Below, one piece after another: positions 57,896 through 64,000 of a stretch of DNA of 64,000 bases; the first letter of the stretch is position 1; each line of letters begins with the position of its first letter. The translations under genes and the position numbers were made by a program. The DNA is taken from NCBI RefSeq assembly GCF_023276435.1, contig NZ_JALLPO010000002.1, forward strand, positions 62,001-126,000, read 5' to 3'. The notes under the pieces are model-generated. The model was not told the DNA's origin. It worked only from the letters and a program-made list of their open reading frames with translations, and searched no databases. This DNA comes from Sphaerisporangium perillae. Its GTDB lineage: Bacteria; Actinomycetota; Actinomycetes; Streptosporangiales; Streptosporangiaceae.

Positions 57896-60800
57896 CTACC
57901 GGCTGGCCAGGGCCTGCTCGTCGTACACCGTCACCGGCGCGTCGGGGGCCCCGCCGCGGCGACGGCGGAAGCGCTCCTTGGTGGCCTCGACGATGGTGTA
58001 CAGGGTCGGCACCAGCACGAGTGTCAGCAGGGTGGAGGACACCAGGCCGCCGATCACCACGACCGCCAGGGGCTGGGAGATGAACCCGCCCGACCCGGTG
58101 AGCCCGACCGCCATCGGGGTCAGGGCGCAGATGGTCGCGATGGCGGTCATCAGGATGGGCCGCAGGCGGCGCCGGCCGCCCTCCACGACGGCCTCCACCA
58201 CGCCCATGCCCTGCTCGCGGTACTGGTTGATCAGGTCGATCAGCACGATGGCGTTGGTGACCACGATGCCGATCAGCATCAGCATGCCGATCAGCGCCGG
58301 GACGCCGAGCGGCGTGTCGGTAACCCGCAGCAGCCCGATGGCGCCGGTCGCCGCGAAGGGGATGGACACCAGCAGGATCATCGGCTGGGCGAAGCTGCGG
58401 AAGGTCGCCACCATGATCATGAAGACGATGGCGATGGCCGCCAGCATGGCCAGGCCCAGCTGCGAGAACGCCTCACTCTGGTCGGCGCTCACCCCGCCGA
58501 TGCTGTAGCTCACCCCGGCGGGCAGCGTCAGCCCCTTCATCCTCTCGGTGATCTTGGCCGTGACGCTGCCGAGGTCGCTGGCCGTCGCCGCGGCCGACAC
58601 CGACGCCGTGCGGTCGCCGTCCTTGCGGGTGATCTGCGTGGGGCCGGCGACCTGCCGCACCTCGGCCACGCTGGACAGCTTCACCAGCCCGGAGGCCGCC
58701 GGAAGCTGCAGCGCGCGCACCGCCGCCAGGTCATCGGGCGTCTTGGCGCCGGTCCGCAGGATGATGTCGCTGACCTGCCCGTCCAGGGAGACCTGGCCGA
58801 GCGGCGCCCCGCGGAAGGCCTGGGCGACGCTCTGGCCGATGCCCGCCTCGGTCAGCCCCTTGGCGGCCGCCTTCTTCCTGTCGACCCTGACCTCGATGCG
58901 GGGCGCGCTGGCCTCCAGGTTGGAGGTCACGTCGCGCAGTCCGTCGATCTGGCGCATCGCCGCCAGCACGGTGCCGGCGCCCGACTGCAGCGCCTGCAGG
59001 TCCGGTCCCTGGAGGATGACCTCGGCGCGGTCGGAGGCGAATCCGCCGCCGCCCTGCCCGCCGACGGTCACCTCGCCCACCTCGCGCAGCGCGGCCAGGC
59101 GGTCGCGCAGCGTCCGTTCCAGTGCCGGGGTGTCGGTGCCCTCCGCGACCGTCACCGAGTAGGAGGCCCGGTCGGCCGAGCCTCCGACGCCGCCGGAGAA
59201 GGTGCCGCCGGAGCCGACGTTGACCTGGTAGGAGGCGATGCCGCCGATCGAGGCGAGCACCTGCTCGACCTTCTTGGCCGCCGCGTCGGTGGTCGCCAGG
59301 TCGGTGCCGGCCGGCATCTTCTGGGTGACCGAGATGGTGTCGTTGCCCGAGGAGTCGATGAAGTTGGTCTTCAGGCCCGGCGCCAGCGCCAGCGTCCCGG
59401 CGAACACCGCGAATCCGATGAGCAGGGTCACCAGCCGGCGCCGCGTCGCGAACCGCAGCACGGGCAGGTAGATCCGCTGGAGGGGGCTGCGCAGCTCCTT
59501 GGCCTCGGCCCGGGCGCGCACCGCCCGCGCCTCCTCCGGCGACAGGTGCGGGGCCTTGAGGAACCAGTACGCCAGCACCGGGATCACCGTCAGGGAGACC
59601 AGCAGCGACGCCAGCAGCGCCACCGTAACGGTGATCGCGAACGGCGCGAACAGCTGGCCGATCATGCCGCCGACGAAGGCGATGGGCAGGAAGACCGCCA
59701 CCGTGGTGAGCGTGGAGGCGGTGACCGCGCCGCTCACCTCGCGCACCGCCGCCAGCACCGCCGCGCGTTTGGCCTCGCCGTACCCGAGGTGCCGCTTGAT
59801 GTTCTCCAGCACCACGATCGAGTCGTCGACCACCCGGCCGATCGCGATCGTCAGCGCGCCGAGCGTCAGCAGGTTCAGCGAGTAGTCCCCCGCCCACAGC
59901 GCGATGAGCGCGATGATCACCGACAGCGGGATCGACACCGCGGTCACGATCGTCGAGCGCAGCGACAGCAGGAACAGCAGGATGACGATCACCGCGAAGA
60001 TCAGGCCGAGCAGGCCCTCGGTGGACAGGTCCTCGATCGAGCGCTCGACGTAGGGCGCCTGGTCGAACACCACGGTGATCTCCGAGGCGTCGCCCAGCGC
60101 CCGGGTCAGCCCGGACAGCTTGTCGCGCACGTCGTGGGAGATCTGGACGGCGTTCCCGTCGGGGGTCATCGTGATCGACATGCCGAGGCTCGGGGTGCCG
60201 TTGGTCCGGGTGATCGTGGTGGCGTCGGCCGGCTTCTCCTCGATCGTGGCGACGTCGCCGAGCTTCACCGGCTTGGGCGCCGGCGGGACCGCCCGGGCCT
60301 GGCCCGCCGTACCCGAGGACGCCGTGCCCTGCCCCTGGCCTCGGGCTTGTCCCTGGCCCTGCGCCGCCTGGCCGCTCTGCCCGGGCGAGGAGCTCTGCGG
60401 CCGGGAGGCGTTCTGGGACTGCGCCGCGGGGGCCTGCGGCGTGAGGTAGAGGTTCCGCAGGTCCTCCACCGAGGAGATCCGCCGGCCGATCTGCACGGTC
60501 AGCGTCTTGCCGTCCTCGGTGAGGCTGCCGGCCGGGATCGGCGTGCCGTTGGACCGCAGCACCTCGGGGATCGACGCCGGCGACAGCCCGAGCAGGGCCA
60601 TCCGCACCAGGTCGGGGGTGATCACCACTGTCTGCTCGCGCGCCCCGGTGACCGACACATCCCGCACACCGGTGACGCCGCCGAGCTCGGGGACCGCGAT
60701 GCGCTCCAGCTTGTCCAGCATGTCGCGCTGGTCGCCGCCGTCGCCCACCGCCAGCACCATCACCGGGATGTCGTCGGTGTTGCCCGCCACCACCGTGGGC

Positions 60801-61174
60801 TCCACGCCCGCGGGCAGGCGGGCGCCGAGCCGGGTGATCGCCTGCTGCAGCTTGCCGACCGCGGCCTCCACGTCGGTGCCGTACTCGAACGACACCTGGA
60901 CCTGCGCCACGCCCTCCCGGGAGGTGGAGGTCACCTCGGTGACCCCGGCGATGCCCTGCAGGCCGCTCTCGATAGGCTTGGTGACCTGCTCCTCGACGAT
61001 GTCGGGAGAAGCGCCGGTGTAGGGCGCCACCACGAAGGCCCCGGGGAACGACAGCGAAGGCAGCAGCTGCTGCTTCAGCGAGGGGATCGCGAAGGCACCG
61101 AACGCGCTGATCACAACCGCGATCATGATGACGAGGCTGCGATTGGCGAGGCTGAGCCTGGCCAGAGCGGTCAT
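57896..61174 (-). CDS. RND-superfamily efflux transporter (HAE1/AcrB-like)
   Basis: About 1092 residues from the ATG at 61174 (MTALARLSLANRSLVIMIAV). Twelve membrane helices arranged as one, a large extracytoplasmic domain, six, a second large domain and five. The proton-relay motif is in IGRVVDDSIVVLENIKRHL in helix 4, and a matching segment is seen in the second half. The first extracytoplasmic domain carries a low-complexity insertion rich in Gly, Gln, Ser and Ala between about residues 240 and 300 (SPGQSGQAAQGQGQARGQG). No membrane-fusion or outer-membrane partner is encoded nearby, as expected for a monoderm actinobacterium, so export would be across the membrane only. A MarR regulator is divergent from it. 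Confidence 0.9.
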   Translation of the reverse strand: MTALARLSLANRSLVIMIAVVISAFGAFAIPSLKQQLLPSLSFPGAFVVAPYTGASPDIVEEQVTKPIESGLQGIAGVTEVTSTSREGVAQVQVSFEYGTDVEAAVGKLQQAITRLGARLPAGVEPTVVAGNTDDIPVMVLAVGDGGDQRDMLDKLERIAVPELGGVTGVRDVSVTGAREQTVVITPDLVRMALLGLSPASIPEVLRSNGTPIPAGSLTEDGKTLTVQIGRRISSVEDLRNLYLTPQAPAAQSQNASRPQSSSPGQSGQAAQGQGQARGQGQGTASSGTAGQARAVPPAPKPVKLGDVATIEEKPADATTITRTNGTPSLGMSITMTPDGNAVQISHDVRDKLSGLTRALGDASEITVVFDQAPYVERSIEDLSTEGLLGLIFAVIVILLFLLSLRSTIVTAVSIPLSVIIALIALWAGDYSLNLLTLGALTIAIGRVVDDSIVVLENIKRHLGYGEAKRAAVLAAVREVSGAVTASTLTTVAVFLPIAFVGGMIGQLFAPFAITVTVALLASLLVSLTVIPVLAYWFLKAPHLSPEEARAVRARAEAKELRSPLQRIYLPVLRFATRRRLVTLLIGFAVFAGTLALAPGLKTNFIDSSGNDTISVTQKMPAGTDLATTDAAAKKVEQVLASIGGIASYQVNVGSGGTFSGGVGGSADRASYSVTVAEGTDTPALERTLRDRLAALREVGEVTVGGQGGGGFASDRAEVILQGPDLQALQSGAGTVLAAMRQIDGLRDVTSNLEASAPRIEVRVDRKKAAAKGLTEAGIGQSVAQAFRGAPLGQVSLDGQVSDIILRTGAKTPDDLAAVRALQLPAASGLVKLSSVAEVRQVAGPTQITRKDGDRTASVSAAATASDLGSVTAKITERMKGLTLPAGVSYSIGGVSADQSEAFSQLGLAMLAAIAIVFMIMVATFRSFAQPMILLVSIPFAATGAIGLLRVTDTPLGVPALIGMLMLIGIVVTNAIVLIDLINQYREQGMGVVEAVVEGGRRRLRPILMTAIATICALTPMAVGLTGSGGFISQPLAVVVIGGLVSSTLLTLVLVPTLYTIVEATKERFRRRRGGAPDAPVTVYDEQALASR

Positions 61175-61252
61175 AGACGTGGACCTTCCGGGAGCGCGTG
61201 AAGCCAAGAGTTTCGGGCAATGCTAACACTTCGCGTAATACGAATATTTAGC

Positions 61253-61267
61253 GTTGTCTTGAACAAC
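61253..61267. promoter_or_regulatory. Candidate operator between MarR regulator and RND pump genes
   Basis: GTTGT (61253-61257) and ACAAC (61263-61267) form a 15-bp inverted repeat in the roughly 120-bp gap between divergent starts. TTCGCGTAATACGAA nearby (61230-61244) has TTCG/CGAA arms. Either could bind the MarR protein. Confidence 0.45.
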
Positions 61268-61301
61268 TGGTAACCTGACCACGCCCGGGCGGAAGGTGGA
61301 C

Positions 61302-61751
61302 GTGGACGAAAGACAAGAGCTCATCGCCCGGATCGGCGAGGCGCAGCACACCCTCGGGCGGTTGTTCTCCCACGACCGCTCGATGCCCCTGCTCGCCCTC
61401 AACCTGACGATGCAGCAGCTCAAGGTGGCCCTCATCCTCGCAGGCCGGGGCTCGGTCCCCGGCCAGGAGCTCGCCACCGCCCTCGGCACCGGCCTCGGCA
61501 CCGTCACCGGCATCGTCGACCGCCTCGTCGCCCAAGGGCTGGTCGCCCGCCGCGAGGACCCCAGCGACCGCCGCATCCGCCGCGTCGAGCTCACCGACGC
61601 CGGACGGCGGATGACCGAGGAGCTCATCGACGCCGGCATGACCGGCTACCGCCGGCTGCTGGACCGGCTGGACACCGGCACCCTGCGCGACCTCGACGAG
61701 GTCATGGGCAAGCTGTGCGCCGCCGCCGCCGAGCTCTACGGCCCCTGCTGA
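61302..61751 (+). CDS. MarR-family transcription regulator
   Basis: 149 residues from the GTG at 61302, preceded by GGAAGG at 5 nt; a GTG at 61296 is an alternative. Winged helix: MQQLKVALILAGRGSVPGQE, LATALGTGLGTVTGIVDRLV, AQGLVARREDPSDRRIRRVE (wing DRR). It is divergent from the RND pump gene with a shared operator region, the usual arrangement of a MarR repressor and the efflux pump it controls. The SDR gene follows 14 bp after its stop, so it may be in the same transcript. Confidence 0.92.
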   Translation: MDERQELIARIGEAQHTLGRLFSHDRSMPLLALNLTMQQLKVALILAGRGSVPGQELATALGTGLGTVTGIVDRLVAQGLVARREDPSDRRIRRVELTDAGRRMTEELIDAGMTGYRRLLDRLDTGTLRDLDEVMGKLCAAAAELYGPC

Positions 61752-61765
61752 TAATTTCGGTCCCC

Positions 61766-62578
61766 ATGCACCCGCAGGACACCCCCGCCCCCACTAACCC
61801 CGCGCAGAACGGCAGCCTCCAGGAGCTGTTCTCCCTGTCCGGCCGCACCGCCCTGGTCACCGGCGGCAGCTCGGGCATCGGACAGGCCATGGCCGAGGCG
61901 ATCGGCCGCGCCGGCGCCGCCGTCGTCATCGTCGCCCGCAGGCAGTCCGAGCTCGACCGCGCCACCGGCCGCCTGCGCGACCTCGGGGTGCGCGCGGCCT
62001 CCATCGCCGGCGACCTCGGCGAGGCGGCCGACGTGCGGCGGGTGTGCGACCAGGCCGCCGCCCTCTTCGGCGAGATCGACATCCTGGTCAACGTGGCCGC
62101 CAACAACATCCGCCGGCCCATGGGCGAGCTCACCCCCGAGGACTACGACCTCACCATGCGGGTCAACATCACCGCCCCGTACACACTCGGCCAGCACTTC
62201 GGGCCGCGCATGGCCGAGCGCGGGTGGGGCCGCATCATCAACGTCGGATCCCAGCAGTCCATCAGCGCGTTCGGCGACAGCGGCGCCTACGGCGTCAGCA
62301 AGGCCGCCATCACCGGCCTCAGCCGCTCCCAGGCCGAGGCGTGGTCGCGCCACGGGGTGTGCAGCAACACCGTCGTGCCGGGCTTCGTGCTCACCCCGCT
62401 CACCGCGCCCGCCCAGGCCATCCCCGGCCGCGTGGAGGCGCTCGCCGCCCGCTCGATGGCCGGCCGCAACGGCCTGCCCGCCGACTTCGCCGGCATCGCC
62501 GTCATGCTCGCCGGCGACGCCTCGGCCTACATCACCGGCCAGACCATCTGCGTCGACGGCGGCTTCTCGGTCCACTGA
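61766..62578 (+). CDS. Short-chain dehydrogenase/reductase (glucose-dehydrogenase-like SDR)
   Basis: 270 residues from the ATG at 61766. Rossmann motif TGGSSGIGQAMAE (about 32-44), DILVNVAANN in place of NAG, catalytic Ser in INVGSQQSI, Tyr and Lys in AYGVSKAAITGLSRSQAE, and C-terminal ASAYITGQTICVDGGFS. Typical classical SDR of the gluconate/3-oxoacyl-ACP reductase type. It follows the MarR gene by 14 bp, so is likely co-transcribed, and may modify the same compounds that induce the pump. Substrate not known. Confidence 0.9.
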   Translation: MHPQDTPAPTNPAQNGSLQELFSLSGRTALVTGGSSGIGQAMAEAIGRAGAAVVIVARRQSELDRATGRLRDLGVRAASIAGDLGEAADVRRVCDQAAALFGEIDILVNVAANNIRRPMGELTPEDYDLTMRVNITAPYTLGQHFGPRMAERGWGRIINVGSQQSISAFGDSGAYGVSKAAITGLSRSQAEAWSRHGVCSNTVVPGFVLTPLTAPAQAIPGRVEALAARSMAGRNGLPADFAGIAVMLAGDASAYITGQTICVDGGFSVH

Positions 62579-62583
62579 CCGCC

Positions 62584-62661
62584 CTCAGCATCGAGCGCGA
62601 CCGCATCCTGACCGACGTCTCGCTGTACTGGCTGACAGGCACGGCCGGATCGGCGGCGCAG
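62584..62661 (+). pseudogene. Remnant of an epoxide-hydrolase (EHN-type) gene
   Basis: LSIERDRILTDVSLYWLTGT then AGSAAQ matches a conserved segment in the C-terminal half of epoxide hydrolases. The frame then becomes a short unrelated tail and stops. No catalytic motif is left. It sits between the SDR stop and repeat R4. Confidence 0.55.
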
Positions 62662-62743
62662 TGCCGGGCTCGTGGGTGCTCGGTTTGGAACGAGCAGGCC
62701 CCGAGGTGACAGCGGTCTCGCTGAAATCCCGCACCCGGCCGAG

Positions 62744-62763
62744 CGGCTTTACAAAGTAAGTTC
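62744..62763 (+). repeat. Dispersed repeat R, copy R4 (partial)
   Basis: CGGCTTTACAAAGTAAGTT, identical to the other copies to this point, then TCACTGGG in place of TTCATTCG. The left side GAGCGGC matches R3. It is followed within 12 bp by the promoter of the MerR gene. Confidence 0.7.
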
Positions 62764-62778
62764 ACTGGGTGCGTTTGA

Positions 62779-62796
62779 CTTGGAGCGCACTCCAAG
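62779..62796. promoter_or_regulatory. MerR-type promoter operator
   Basis: CTTGGAG (62779-62785), CGCA, CTCCAAG (62790-62796): perfect 7-bp arms. It overlaps a -35 box TTGACT (62775-62780), as in MerR-controlled promoters where the regulator binds between -35 and -10. The MerR start codon is 17 bp downstream. Confidence 0.7.
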
Positions 62797-62812
62797 GGCG
62801 AGACTGAAGGCC

Positions 62813-63189
62813 ATGGACGAGGGCATCACCATCGCCGAGGTCGCTCACCGCACCGGCCTCACGGCGCACACGCTCCGCTACTACGAGCGTGCCGGGCTGC
62901 TGCCCTCCCCGCCCCCACGGGGAACCGGCGGCCACCGGTCCTGCACCAAGCGCGACCTCGACTGGGTCGTGCTGCCGTCCCGGCTGCGGACCACCGGCAT
63001 GTCGATCGCCGACATGCGCCGGTACGCCGAGCCGGCCCGGGACAGCATGCCGGCCGCCGCCCAGCGCCTGGAGCTGCCGCTCGTCCACCGCGCGCAGGTC
63101 GCCGCCCGCATCGAGCAGTTGCGGGGCGACCTGGCGCTCATCGACCGCAAGATCCAGACCTACCGCGAAAGCATCGAGGAGCACACCCG

Positions 63190-63193
<4 letters not shown>
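62813..63193 (+). CDS. MerR-family transcription regulator
   Basis: 126 residues from the ATG at 62813. N-terminal winged helix [60 protein letters not shown] (about 6-65) and a coiled-coil dimer helix [20 protein letters not shown] at the end. The C-terminal effector domain is short and has no Cys pair, so a metal or organic ligand is not indicated. The stop overlaps the aldo/keto reductase start (ATGA), so both are one operon. It likely senses electrophiles or an aldehyde and induces the reductase, an inference from this common pairing. Confidence 0.9.

Positions 63194-64000
<807 letters not shown>

Noticed and set aside
56426-61201. A 1591-codon open frame on the plus strand
   Set aside because: It lies opposite purB and the RND pump gene, has no domain, and is rich in His, Arg, Gly and Gln as expected for the complement of GC-rich genes.

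Overview
The window is high-GC DNA with frequent GTG and TTG starts, 4-bp ATGA/GTGA overlaps, and families typical of filamentous actinomycetes: a MocR-type regulator, an EXLDI protein, a BTAD (SARP-like) regulator, WYL and MmyB-type regulators, a P450 with its own 3Fe-4S ferredoxin, and ECF sigma factors. That points to a soil actinomycete, perhaps of the Streptosporangiales or Streptomycetales. The genus cannot be decided from the sequence alone. I saw no rRNA, tRNA or CRISPR array.

Layout. 0-1.5 kb: a frameshifted Tn3-family transposase. 1.9-9.4 kb: a secreted family 8 polysaccharide lyase with an upstream HTH gene, a divergent MocR regulator, a TetR-ferredoxin-P450 operon with a leaderless promoter, and an EXLDI protein. 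9.4-14.3 kb: two tyrosine recombinases, RidA and a LysE exporter, among several unexplained repeats. 14.3-22.4 kb: a divergent pair of very large P-loop (STAND-like) ATPases with WD40 propellers and a shared N-terminal domain. 22.5-27.4 kb: a graveyard containing a truncated recombinase, a membrane-protein fragment, a Tn3 transposase fragment and a hydrolase fragment, around an intact SigG-like sigma factor and a RibD-type reductase. 27.5-34.1 kb: XRE regulator, methionine aminopeptidase, aldo/keto reductase, DUF4037 protein, dehalogenase-like hydrolase and BTAD regulator. 34.9-45.5 kb: one complete 10,582-bp Tn3-family transposon. 46-56 kb: a mosaic of regulators, transporters and gene fossils. 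56.4-64 kb: purB, an RND efflux pump, MarR, an SDR enzyme, MerR and an aldo/keto reductase cut by the window edge.

Best supported discovery. The transposon at 34946-45527 has 39-bp terminal inverted repeats differing at one position and a perfect 5-bp target duplication (AAGAA). It carries a DDE transposase, a tyrosine recombinase with a res-like site just upstream, and a passenger module: an OmpR-type two-component system, a divergent S41-protease lipoprotein and a MacB/FtsX-type ABC exporter. Removing the element and one AAGAA copy restores a continuous 181-codon ECF sigma factor that overlaps the next gene by GTGA. The insertion has therefore inactivated a regulator.

Other structure. The divergent STAND-WD40 pair (start codons 34 bp apart) lies between two same-orientation copies of an unexplained 39-42 bp repeat present four times between 9.4 and 27 kb. 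A second repeat, with core CGGCTTTACAAAGTAAG, occurs four times in one orientation between 34.6 and 62.8 kb, mostly where gene remnants meet. Both families look like junctions of past DNA exchange. Their mechanism is not identified.
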